DNA of 64,000 nt from Flavipsychrobacter sp. (lineage in GTDB: Bacteria; Bacteroidota; Bacteroidia; Chitinophagales; Chitinophagaceae). The stretch is taken from contig JAJNBJ010000001.1 of the NCBI GenBank assembly GCA_021155965.1, positions 248,001-312,000 on the forward strand, given 5' to 3'. Each line of letters begins with the position of its first letter. Position 1 is the stretch's first letter. This document shows positions 42,677 through 50,428 of the stretch, in pieces. Position numbers and translations under genes: made by a program. The notes below the pieces were generated by a model. The model worked only from the letters and a program-made list of their open reading frames with translations. It had not been told where the DNA came from and made no database searches.

Positions 42677-43846
42677 ATGAAGCGACTGGCGATATTGGGG
42701 TCAACGGGGTCTATAGGGACACAGGCGTTGGAGGTGGTGGCTGCCCATCCTGACCTGTTTGAGGTGGAGGTATTGACTGCGCACCGTAATTCGGCACTGC
42801 TGATAGAGCAGGCAAAAAAGTTTAAGCCCAATGCGGTGGTGGTAACAGATGAGAGCAAGTATAAAGAGGTGAAAGATGCCCTGCTGATGCTGCCCATAAA
42901 AGTGTTCAGCGGGAACCAAAGCCTGAACGAGGTGGTGCAGTGGGAGGCAATAGATACCGTGCTTGGCGCCATTTTGGGCTTTGCGGGCCTGCACAGCATA
43001 TTGGCAGCCATTGATGCCGGCAAGCGCATAGCCCTTGCCAATAAAGAAACACTGGTGGTGGCAGGCGAACTGGTGATGCAGCGCGCCAAAGAAAAAGGTG
43101 TGGACGTAATACCGGTGGACAGCGAGCACAGCGCCATCTTCCAGTGCCTGGTGGGCGAGAACCCCGCCAGTGTGGAGAAAATGATACTCACCGCCAGCGG
43201 CGGGCCCTTCCTGGGGCGCAAACCCAACTACCTGGTGAACGTAAAAGCCAGTCATGCCCTGCAACACCCGAACTGGAGCATGGGCAACAAGATAACGATA
43301 GACAGCAGCACACTTATGAACAAAGGGCTGGAGATGATAGAGGCAAAGTGGCTATTCGGGCTGAAGAATGAGCAGATAGAGGTGGTGATACATCCGCAGT
43401 CCATCATACATTCTATGGTGCAGTTCAACGATGGCAGCGTAAAAGCCCAGATGAGCCTGCCTGACATGAAGCTGCCCATACAATATGCCATCGCTTTCCC
43501 GCACAGGGTAGCGAACACCTACAAAAGGCTGGATTTTAAAGATTTCCCAAAACTGACATTTGAAGCGCCCGATTATAAAACTTTCCGTAATCTTGCCATC
43601 GCTAAGGATGCGCTGGTGAAGGGCGGCAATGCGCCGTGTGTGATGAATGCTGCGAACGAAATGGTGGTGAACGCATTTTTGCAGAACAAGGTGGGCTTTT
43701 TGGAGATGAGCGATATGATTGAAAAGACGATGGAGCAGGTGGCTTTTATAGACCACCCAACCCTGCAGGACTACCAGGAAAGCGACCTTGAAGCACGTGG
43801 ATACGCAACGGAGTTTATTAAGAAGAGCCAGTTGTCTATTTATTAG
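42677..43846 (+). CDS. dxr: 1-deoxy-D-xylulose 5-phosphate reductoisomerase
   Basis: Dxr makes 2-C-methylerythritol 4-phosphate in the MEP isoprenoid pathway. The 389-residue product has the NADPH motif LGSTGSIGTQALEV at the N-terminus, ANKETLVVAGE, the metal and catalytic block VDSEHSAIFQCLVGE, TASGGPFLGR, MGNKITIDSSTLMNKGLE and the C-terminal HPSM-type domain. Length is normal. The stop TAG starts an octamer array, and rseP follows. Confidence 0.97.
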   Translation: MKRLAILGSTGSIGTQALEVVAAHPDLFEVEVLTAHRNSALLIEQAKKFKPNAVVVTDESKYKEVKDALLMLPIKVFSGNQSLNEVVQWEAIDTVLGAILGFAGLHSILAAIDAGKRIALANKETLVVAGELVMQRAKEKGVDVIPVDSEHSAIFQCLVGENPASVEKMILTASGGPFLGRKPNYLVNVKASHALQHPNWSMGNKITIDSSTLMNKGLEMIEAKWLFGLKNEQIEVVIHPQSIIHSMVQFNDGSVKAQMSLPDMKLPIQYAIAFPHRVANTYKRLDFKDFPKLTFEAPDYKTFRNLAIAKDALVKGGNAPCVMNAANEMVVNAFLQNKVGFLEMSDMIEKTMEQVAFIDHPTLQDYQESDLEARGYATEFIKKSQLSIY

Positions 43847-43885
43847 GTTAATAGGTTAAATAGTCAAGTGGTTAAAAGGTATTTA
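43846..43885 (+). repeat. Octamer array beginning at the dxr stop codon
   Basis: Units GGTTAATA, GGTTAAAT, AGTCAAGT, GGTTAAAA and GGTATTTA from 43846. The first G is the last base of the TAG stop. Orientation is opposite to the array at 43931-43977. Confidence 0.8.
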
Positions 43886-43930
43886 AAGTAAATCAAATGC
43901 CTTTAAAAATTGAAAACTACGATTGCCGAC

Positions 43931-43977
43931 AACCTAATTAACCTAGTACCTTATTAACTTTTTAACTAATTAAGTAA
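43931..43977 (+). repeat. Octamer array directly before the rseP start codon
   Basis: Units end TTAAC(42), CTAGTACC, TTATTAAC, TTTTTAAC, TAATTAAG, then TAA and ATG. The last unit ends three bases before the start. Facing the array at 43846-43885, it can form a long imperfect stem with a loop of about 45 bases. Confidence 0.8.
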
Positions 43978-45360
43978 ATGCATTTAGATACTCTGTTATT
44001 AATATCGGGCACGTGGATGAAGGTTATCCAGTTGTTCGTGTCTTTGTCTATACTTATAGTGCTGCACGAGTTCGGGCACTTTTTCTTTGCGCGCTTGTTT
44101 AAAACGCGTGTGGAGAAGTTTTACCTGTTCTTCGATTTCCTTTTTCCGTTTTCAGGCCTGCTGAATTTTGCGTTGTTCAAAAAGAAGAAGGGCGATACGG
44201 AATATGGTATAGGGTGGTTCCCGCTGGGTGGCTATGTGAAGATAGCCGGCATGGTGGATGAGAGCATGGACAAGGAGCAGATGGCGCAGCCGCCACAGCC
44301 ATGGGAATACCGCTCCAAGAAACCATACCAGCGTTTGTTCATCATGCTGGGGGGGATAATTGTGAATGTGGTGCTGGCCATAGTGTTGTATGTAGCTGTG
44401 TTTGGCATATATGGTGAAGATTACCTGCCTGCACGTAATGTAAAATGGGGAATAGCACCGGATAGCACGGCAAGAGCGATAGGGCTGAGAACAGGCGATA
44501 TAGTTACGGCTCTGGATGGTAAGCCTGTGGAGCGTTTTGAAAGAATTGTACCAGATATAGTGCTGGACGAAGCAAAGACCATAACCGTGCAGCGCGATGG
44601 CCAGCCTGTGAACATAGATATAAAACCCGGTACGGTACATTCTATAATTACGGGACAAAAGGGGACCTTCGTAGCGCCAAGGATTCCTTTCATGGTTGGC
44701 GAGGTGACAAAGGCAAGCGAGGCCGAAAAAATGGGCTTGAAAGAAGGCGACAGCATTATGGCAGTGAATGGCAATGTTGTGCGCTTCTTTGATGAATATG
44801 ACAGCATAAAACGATCGTTAGCGGGGCAGGCGATAACGATGACCGTAATGCGTAAAGACCAGCCACTTGAACTGCATGGCACAGTGCCAGCAAACAAAAC
44901 GCTGGGCTTTTTGCCGAATATAGAATATGATCGGCATTTTAAAATGGAAACGATAAAGTATAACCCCATACAGGCAATAGGCAAAGGGTTCTCTTATACT
45001 TTCGAGCAGTTTGGCAGCTACTTGCGGCAGTTCAAGATGATCTTCACGTCAAAAGAAATTAAGGCCAGTGAGAGTCTTGGCGGAATCATCAGCTTCGGGA
45101 AGATATTTCCTGCGGAATTCAATATGGAGGCTTTCCTGAAGCTGACGGCTTTTGTATCAATTATCCTTGCTTTTATGAACCTTTTACCCATACCCGGCCT
45201 TGATGGCGGCTATGTTATCTTCCTGCTGTTTGAGATGATAACAGGCAAGCAGGTGAGCGAGAAGGTAATGGAGCGTGCCACAACGGTAGGTTTGGTATTG
45301 TTGCTTACACTGATGGTGTATGCCAACGGGCTGGATATTTTCAGGTTGTTTAAACACTAA
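43978..45360 (+). CDS. rseP: Site-2 metalloprotease RseP with two PDZ domains
   Basis: An intramembrane zinc protease that cuts anti-sigma factors and signal peptides. The 460-residue product has the zinc site HEFGH at about 31-35 in the first membrane segment. Two PDZ domains follow in the middle, one at about 145-215 and one at about 225-305. The second zinc motif LDGGYVIF lies near the C-terminus. Length and order match the family. Downstream of dxr, with which it may share an mRNA that would contain the octamer stem. Confidence 0.95.
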   Translation: MHLDTLLLISGTWMKVIQLFVSLSILIVLHEFGHFFFARLFKTRVEKFYLFFDFLFPFSGLLNFALFKKKKGDTEYGIGWFPLGGYVKIAGMVDESMDKEQMAQPPQPWEYRSKKPYQRLFIMLGGIIVNVVLAIVLYVAVFGIYGEDYLPARNVKWGIAPDSTARAIGLRTGDIVTALDGKPVERFERIVPDIVLDEAKTITVQRDGQPVNIDIKPGTVHSIITGQKGTFVAPRIPFMVGEVTKASEAEKMGLKEGDSIMAVNGNVVRFFDEYDSIKRSLAGQAITMTVMRKDQPLELHGTVPANKTLGFLPNIEYDRHFKMETIKYNPIQAIGKGFSYTFEQFGSYLRQFKMIFTSKEIKASESLGGIISFGKIFPAEFNMEAFLKLTAFVSIILAFMNLLPIPGLDGGYVIFLLFEMITGKQVSEKVMERATTVGLVLLLTLMVYANGLDIFRLFKH

Positions 45361-45361
45361 A

Positions 45362-45380
45362 CCCCACCCCTGAAGGGGCT
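45362..45380. repeat. CCCCACCCCTGAAGGGG repeat after the rseP stop codon
   Basis: The hairpin CCCC-TGAA-GGGG (45367-45378) follows the stop TAA by only a few bases. A similar element CCCCAACCCCTAAAGGGG lies at 58244. Confidence 0.65.
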
Positions 45381-45387
45381 TTATACC

Positions 45388-45816
45388 ATGTTAAAACAAA
45401 ATATAACCGTTGCAGCAGATGCGGTTGTGTTCAGGAAATTGGGGCACAAGCTGCAGTTACTGCTCATAAAACGCGGCAATGAACCTTTCAAGGGTATGTG
45501 GGCGCTGCCCGGTGGATTTGTAGAAGATGATGAGGAGCTGGAAACAGCAGCCATGCGTGAGCTGGAAGAAGAGACGGGCCTGAAGCTAACCTCATTAAAA
45601 CAATTGCACGCCTTTGGCAAAGTAGGCCGCGATCCACGCGGCAGGTGTATATCCATCACTCATTACGCTATTGTTGAATCAGACCATGAGGTAGCTGGCG
45701 GCGATGATGCCTCACATGCAGAGTGGGTGAACCTTGAAGAGATCACCGAACTGGCCTTCGACCATATGGAAGTGCTGGAGTTTGCTGTGCGTGAGTTGGC
45801 GCCGCAGCTGAAGTAG
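45388..45816 (+). CDS. NUDIX hydrolase
   Basis: A 142-residue NUDIX protein. The box GX5EX7REUXEEXGU is GGFVEDDEELETAAMRELEEETGL, with the catalytic glutamates present. Such enzymes hydrolyse nucleoside diphosphate derivatives; which one is not clear. The N-terminal strand (VAADAVVFRKLGHKLQLLLIKRGNEPFKGMWALPGG) resembles ADP-ribose-type members and the N-terminal part of NrtR regulators, but no winged helix follows. It converges on lysC with one base between stop codons. Confidence 0.9.
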   Translation: MLKQNITVAADAVVFRKLGHKLQLLLIKRGNEPFKGMWALPGGFVEDDEELETAAMRELEEETGLKLTSLKQLHAFGKVGRDPRGRCISITHYAIVESDHEVAGGDDASHAEWVNLEEITELAFDHMEVLEFAVRELAPQLK

Positions 45817-45817
45817 C

Positions 45818-47083
45818 CTACTTCATCACAACTTGCAAAGTCTTTCGGGTTTCCTGTCTCAGCAGTATTTGCTTGTCTTTGGTAAGTTCAAAAACGATCT
45901 CAGGGTTGAAGTGGCGGATTGTCAATAGATGTACATTCTCGTTGGTGGAGACTTTGTAATCTTTACCTAATGCCTGTATCAATGATTTCACTTTATCCTC
46001 GCGGTTATCAATACAGGCAATGAAGCTGATGGCTGCATTCTGTATGAGGTTGATCTTCACCTTCAGGTCGTGGAAGATGCTGTAGAGTTTGCTTAGGTTG
46101 TCTTCGGTGATGAAGGAGAAGTCTTTGGTGGTTACCTGTATCAGCACCTGGTTGTCTTTCAGTACAATGATAGGCGGATAGTGCGATGCATCAACCTCGC
46201 TCTTAATTACGGAGCCGGGTATATTCTTATCGAGGAAGCATTTTACATACAGTGGTATGCCTGCATTCTGCAGCGGCTTAATGGTTTTGGGGTGAATGAT
46301 CTGGGCGCCGTAGAAAGCCATTTCAATCACTTCGTTGAAGGATATGGCGTCTATTTTAACGGTGTTTGGGAATAGTTTAGGGTCGGCGTTTTGCAGACCG
46401 GCAACGTCTTTCCATATGGTAACTGATTCGCCGTGGAGCATAGATGCGAGGAGGGCTGCGGTATAGTCGGAGCCTTCGCGGCCGAGGGTTACAGATTTAC
46501 CATCTTCTGTTGAGCCGATGAAACCTTGTGTTATCAATACTTTACCCTGCCTTAATATACCGCCGAGAATTGACTCTGCATTGTGCCTGGAGTATCCCCA
46601 GTCTACCACGCCATCGCGGTAGGTGTTGTCTGTGCGAAGTACATTGCGGATGTCCACCCACTCATTAGCAATGCCATTTTGAGTGAGGTAGAAAGAGAAC
46701 ATACGTGATGAAAGCAGCTCACCCATGCATACTATCTGGTCGTAGGAATAATCGTAGCGGGTGGGGTCGACGTTCTTTACAGCCTGCTCCAGTTCGGCAA
46801 AGTGACCTTTCAGCGCTTGCACTGCTACAGGGTAATGTTCTTCATTCAGCAGCGACTTGGCGTATTCAAGGTGCTGTTCTTCCAGTTGCTTTGTGGCAGC
46901 TACAGCGCGTATGCTATCACCCTTGCAGGCGAGGTTCACGATGTTCTCCAGCGCATTGGTGGTTTTACCAAGTGCTGATAATACAAGGAGTAACGAATCC
47001 TTTTCATCTTTAATGATGGGCAGCAAAGCTGCCATCCTGCCTGCATCAGCTATAGACGCACCGCCAAATTTGTAAACACGCAT
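45818..47083 (-). CDS. lysC: Aspartate kinase, monofunctional
   Basis: Catalyses the first step from aspartate to lysine, threonine and methionine. The 421-residue product begins MRVYKFGGASIADAGRM with the KFGG motif, continues with GFIGSTEDGKSVTLGREGSDYTAALLA, and ends in two ACT domains (about 280-421), which normally bind lysine or threonine for feedback. Monofunctional, without a homoserine dehydrogenase part. The leader has tandem AT repeats; no lysine riboswitch is seen. Confidence 0.94.
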   Translation of the reverse strand: MRVYKFGGASIADAGRMAALLPIIKDEKDSLLLVLSALGKTTNALENIVNLACKGDSIRAVAATKQLEEQHLEYAKSLLNEEHYPVAVQALKGHFAELEQAVKNVDPTRYDYSYDQIVCMGELLSSRMFSFYLTQNGIANEWVDIRNVLRTDNTYRDGVVDWGYSRHNAESILGGILRQGKVLITQGFIGSTEDGKSVTLGREGSDYTAALLASMLHGESVTIWKDVAGLQNADPKLFPNTVKIDAISFNEVIEMAFYGAQIIHPKTIKPLQNAGIPLYVKCFLDKNIPGSVIKSEVDASHYPPIIVLKDNQVLIQVTTKDFSFITEDNLSKLYSIFHDLKVKINLIQNAAISFIACIDNREDKVKSLIQALGKDYKVSTNENVHLLTIRHFNPEIVFELTKDKQILLRQETRKTLQVVMK

Positions 47084-47110
47084 AAAAAATTAAAAAGCAA
47101 AAATTAAAAG
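47084..47110 (-). repeat. Tandem AT-rich repeats in the lysC leader
   Basis: Plus strand AAAAAATTAAAAAG then CAAAAATTAAAAG. In gene sense two copies of CTTTT(T)AATTTTT abut the lysC ATG. Confidence 0.6.
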
Positions 47111-47135
47111 TAAAATTTTTTGTGTTAGGGAGGGC

Positions 47136-47143
47136 AAAGATAA
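47136..47143 (-). promoter_or_regulatory. -7 element of lysC
   Basis: Minus-strand TATCTTTG followed by CCC, full consensus, 52 bases before the ATG. The element ends four bases after the stop of hscA. Confidence 0.6.
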
Positions 47144-47146
47144 AAA

Positions 47147-49006
47147 TTAAATCACTTTCTTTCCACGCATTGCATCCTTCAGCGCTGAATCCATTACACG
47201 CTCTGCATACGGGCGTGATACTTCATTCAGTGTTTCGGTTGCTTTGTGCACAAGATCTTTATCTTTTGCGGCTATTGCATCGCGCAGTTGCTGCATATGC
47301 TCGTTGGTAGTTGCCACTTCTTCAGCGGTAAGAAATTCTTTGTGTTTAACCAGGAATTTCTCTGTGGTGTCCAACATTTGTTGTGCTTCTGTGGTTGCTT
47401 CAACCAGTGCACGGACCTTTATATCATCTTTAGCATGGGTGAGAGAGTCCAGAAGCATTTTTTCTACTTCTTCGTCTGTGAGGCCATATTGTGGTTTCAC
47501 ATCTATGCTTTGTGCTACGCCACTGCGCAGTTCCGTTGCGCTTACTTTCAGGATGCCGTCGGCATCTATCAGGAAGGTTACTTCTACATTAGGCAATCCT
47601 GCGGGCATGCCGGGAATACCGGTGAGATTGAACTCTGCCAGCTTGCGGTTGTCCTGTACCAAATCGCGCTCGCCCTGGAAAACGGATATGCGCATGCCGC
47701 TTTGCCCGTCTTTTTGGGTAGTGTACTGTCTGCCTGCTTTGTTGGGTATTTTGGAGTTGCGTGGAATGAGCACATCCATCAGTCCGCCCATGGTTTCTAT
47801 GCCCAGGGAAAGCGGAGTTACATCCAGCAGCAGCATTTCGGTATTGTTGCCGGCAAGTATATCTGCCTGCACGGCTGCGCCGAGTGCTACTACTTCATCG
47901 GGGTTCATGCTGTCGAACACCTCTTTGCCAAAGAACTGACGGACACTTTCCTTTACTAATGGTACACGGGTGGAGCCGCCAACCATTACCACTGCGTCTA
48001 TTTGTTCAGCCTTCAGCCCTGCATCTCTCAGGGAGTTTTGGCATGCGGTAATGGTACGGTCTATAAGTGGTTGTATAAGCTTGTTGAATTGTTCTTTTGT
48101 GAGGCTAACCGGTGTATCGTCAATTGTTCCCTGATACACCTCGTTGGTTGTTAAATGTACTTTCGCCTGTTCCGCCTTTACGCGGAATTGTTGTGCAAGC
48201 GATTTAAAGTTGTGCAACTCATTATCTGTAATACCTGTTTGTTCCTGCCAATACTTCACTATGGTATTATCCATGTCGTCTCCGCCCAGGTAAGTATCGC
48301 CGTTGGTGGAGAGTACTTCAAAAATGCCGTTGTTTATGGTGAGAATAGAAATGTCGAATGTGCCACCGCCAAGGTCGTACACCGCTATTGTGCGTTCATC
48401 GGCATGTTTAGTACCGAGTCCATAAGCCAGGCTGGCTGCGGTTGGTTCGTTAATAATGCGCAGCACATCTAGCCCGGCAAGCCGGCCTGCATCGCGTGTA
48501 GCCTGACGCTGGGCATCATTAAAATATGCCGGCACCGTAATAACTGCCTTGGTGATGGATACCTTTAAAATATGTTCTGCACGTTTCTTTAGTTCTTTGA
48601 GGATATAGGATGATAACTCGATCGGTGAATAGAATTTATCGCCCACCTGTATTTTTACGAGGGCATCAGTATTATCATCTATAATGTGGTATGCAAAAAA
48701 ACCTGCGTCTTTACTTACATCGCGGTACGATTTGCCCATCAGCCGTTTTACAGAATAGATAGTGCGTTCCGGTTGAGCAACAAGTAACTCCTTTGCGGGG
48801 TTACCTACCGTTGTATTGCCATATTCGTCAAAGTGAACTATAGAAGGTACCAGTGCAAGGCCATCAATATCCTTCAGGGCTATTGGTTCATGGCTGTCGC
48901 CACGCACAATAGCTATAAGGCTATTGGTGGTGCCGAGGTCTATCCCTACAATAATTTCTTCCTGCTGAATGCTGCCTGTAACAAGATTGATGGCTACTTT
49001 GCCCAT
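47147..49006 (-). CDS. hscA: Iron-sulfur assembly chaperone HscA
   Basis: A 619-residue Hsp70-type chaperone of Fe-S cluster biogenesis. The N-terminus [32 protein letters not shown], with an extended lead before the IDLGTTNS motif, marks HscA rather than DnaK. The hydrolysis motifs are [13 protein letters not shown] and [11 protein letters not shown], and the substrate domain has [10 protein letters not shown]. HscB, IscU and ferredoxin genes are not adjacent here. Single gene with its own -7 element. Confidence 0.9.
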   Translation of the reverse strand: MGKVAINLVTGSIQQEEIIVGIDLGTTNSLIAIVRGDSHEPIALKDIDGLALVPSIVHFDEYGNTTVGNPAKELLVAQPERTIYSVKRLMGKSYRDVSKDAGFFAYHIIDDNTDALVKIQVGDKFYSPIELSSYILKELKKRAEHILKVSITKAVITVPAYFNDAQRQATRDAGRLAGLDVLRIINEPTAASLAYGLGTKHADERTIAVYDLGGGTFDISILTINNGIFEVLSTNGDTYLGGDDMDNTIVKYWQEQTGITDNELHNFKSLAQQFRVKAEQAKVHLTTNEVYQGTIDDTPVSLTKEQFNKLIQPLIDRTITACQNSLRDAGLKAEQIDAVVMVGGSTRVPLVKESVRQFFGKEVFDSMNPDEVVALGAAVQADILAGNNTEMLLLDVTPLSLGIETMGGLMDVLIPRNSKIPNKAGRQYTTQKDGQSGMRISVFQGERDLVQDNRKLAEFNLTGIPGMPAGLPNVEVTFLIDADGILKVSATELRSGVAQSIDVKPQYGLTDEEVEKMLLDSLTHAKDDIKVRALVEATTEAQQMLDTTEKFLVKHKEFLTAEEVATTNEHMQQLRDAIAAKDKDLVHKATETLNEVSRPYAERVMDSALKDAMRGKKVI

Positions 49007-49025
49007 ATTTTAAAAAACTGAGGTG

Positions 49026-49033
49026 CAAAGGTA
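49026..49033 (-). promoter_or_regulatory. -7 element of hscA
   Basis: Minus-strand TACCTTTG followed by CA, full consensus, 19 bases before the ATG. Confidence 0.6.
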
Positions 49034-49219
49034 GCTCATAATGGCTGAATGCCCGCCCGGATGAAAAACCCGTTCGGACGGGGCTTAATGGCGCATTGCT
49101 TAATTGGTTATGGCTGCATTGGTATTGCTGATATTATACATGTAATATATGCTCAAGTTGTTTAGGCTATTCCATGTGCAACAGAAATGGCGTATTATTG
49201 TAGTCCGGCAAAAGTTTTT

Positions 49220-49717
49220 ATGCAACGGCAGTTAGCTATAATTTGTCTTTTTATAAGTGTCTTTTTCAGCTCTTGCGTGTTCGACCGCAAGGCGCGGGTT
49301 GACCTTTGCCGGGAAATAAGCGCCACTAATGACTCTCTCTACACCCTTACTCGGGAATGGCATATGCAACTGGATAAGGCCGCACGGGTGAGAAATTTCT
49401 CGATACTACGCGAGAACCGTATAAAACTGGGCCAATTCATCAGCCGGAGGCGGTCGGCAGTGGCTAACCTGGAGTTACCTGCTGATGCTGAAACCCTGAG
49501 ACAAAGTGAAGATGTATTTTTATCCAACCAGTCGGCTGTAATAGCTGATGTTTATCCCCGGTTTGAAGCCTATAATGACCTGACACCAGACAGCACCATC
49601 CAAAGAATGCTGATGACCGTGAAAGGCGACGAAGACAATGTGCTTGCCTGGAAGCTGACCATCAAAAAATCGATGGAGGCTTTTATTAAGAAGCATGGGT
49701 TGAAAATACCGAAGTAG
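49220..49717 (+). CDS. Small lipoprotein, unknown
   Basis: A 165-residue product (from the inner ATG) with a lipobox: MQRQLAIICLFISVFFSSC, Cys at 19. The body is helical and charged (REISATNDSLYTLTREWHMQLDKAARVRNFSILRENRIKLGQFISRRRS). The frame opens at 49187, but the first 11 codons precede the signal peptide. I do not recognise the family. Confidence 0.68.
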   Translation: MQRQLAIICLFISVFFSSCVFDRKARVDLCREISATNDSLYTLTREWHMQLDKAARVRNFSILRENRIKLGQFISRRRSAVANLELPADAETLRQSEDVFLSNQSAVIADVYPRFEAYNDLTPDSTIQRMLMTVKGDEDNVLAWKLTIKKSMEAFIKKHGLKIPK

Positions 49718-49778
49718 GAGTTTTCTTAAATTTTGATAAATTTCCTATTTAGCTCACCTGTATTCATCAATTATTAAT

Positions 49779-49786
49779 TAAATTTG
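49779..49786 (+). promoter_or_regulatory. -7 element of the first ParE-type module
   Basis: TAAATTTG, full consensus, 15 bases before the ATG at 49802. Three TGAGT(A/G) hexamers follow at 49785, 49793 and 49803, a possible operator. Confidence 0.5.
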
Positions 49787-49801
49787 AGTAAATGAGTGTA
49801 T

Positions 49802-50062
49802 ATGAGTACTGCTGAATTAAAAGAATTAAAGAAAGAAATAAAAAAATATATCGAACATGCAGATGAGCGAGCAGTTCGCATGGTATATGGAATGATAGAG
49901 GCTGATTCAAAAAACGAACGCGACACTTATCAATTAACGCCCGAGCAAGAAGCTATTTTAGATAGGCGTATGGAGCGGGACAAAAAAGGTCTTACAAAGT
50001 ATTCTACATGGGAGGAAGTTGAAAAGCGCATCAAACAGAAAGCGAAAAAGCATGGAATATAA
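49802..50062 (+). CDS. Antitoxin of the ParE-type pair before smc
   Basis: An 86-residue protein starting MSTAELKELKKEIKKYIEHADERAVRMVYGMIEAD. An N-terminal helix and a polar C-terminal half (RDTYQLTPEQEAILDRRMERDKKGLTKYSTWEEVEKRIKQKAKKHG) are typical of Bacteroidota antitoxins of ParE toxins. The frame opens with GTG at 49796; the ATG at 49802 fits the promoter better. It is a clear paralogue of the antitoxin after smc (the YI..(A)D(E/D)R.V....M(I/L)E block). Overlaps the toxin start by 11 bases. Confidence 0.85.
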   Translation: MSTAELKELKKEIKKYIEHADERAVRMVYGMIEADSKNERDTYQLTPEQEAILDRRMERDKKGLTKYSTWEEVEKRIKQKAKKHGI

Positions 50063-50330
50063 TATTACTCTTTCTGATGATGCAGAAGATGATATTTTTA
50101 CCGCCTACATTTGGTATGAACAGCAGAAACAGGGCCTAGGAGATGAGTTTAAAAACGCGGTAAAAAATGCAGTGACATCAATAAAATTAAACCCTCTTTA
50201 TTTTAGTTATCGCAGAAAGAATACCAGAGGTTACATCGTAAAGGGCTTTCCTTATATAGTTTTGTTTTACATAAAGCGAAACAATATTTATGTCAATGCT
50301 GTATTTCATATGAGCAGAAAGCGCAAGTAG
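50052..50330 (+). CDS. ParE/RelE-family toxin before smc
   Basis: A 92-residue protein starting MEYNITLSDDAEDDIFTAYIWYEQQKQGLGDEFKNAVKNAVTSIKLNPLYFSYRRKNTRGYIVKGFPYIVLFYIKRN. Helix-then-sheet order and the FPY.VLFY strand are ParE-like, and the end FHMSRKRK matches the basic C-terminus. The frame starts 11 codons earlier (50019) inside the antitoxin, but MEYN is the natural start. Stop is 98 bases before the smc start. Confidence 0.85.
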   Translation: MEYNITLSDDAEDDIFTAYIWYEQQKQGLGDEFKNAVKNAVTSIKLNPLYFSYRRKNTRGYIVKGFPYIVLFYIKRNNIYVNAVFHMSRKRK

Positions 50331-50428
50331 CCTTACTTGCAAGATTATTAAATATCCACACCCTGCTTTTTAAGGCTATTTCTTTTCACTTTTAGTTTAT
50401 TTTTGTCTTCCTCCTAAATTTTTTTGCT

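Noticed and set aside
42586-43267. Antisense frames of 213 and 188 codons opposite dxr
   Set aside because: dxr is certain; frames are shadows.
15955-43977. Octamer arrays as CRISPR
   Set aside because: Units are eight bases with no spacer; no cas genes.
47244-47959. Two long antisense frames of 231 and 237 codons opposite hscA
   Set aside because: They mirror the coding strand of a certain gene; composition (Cys/Phe/Ser-rich) is typical of a shadow frame.
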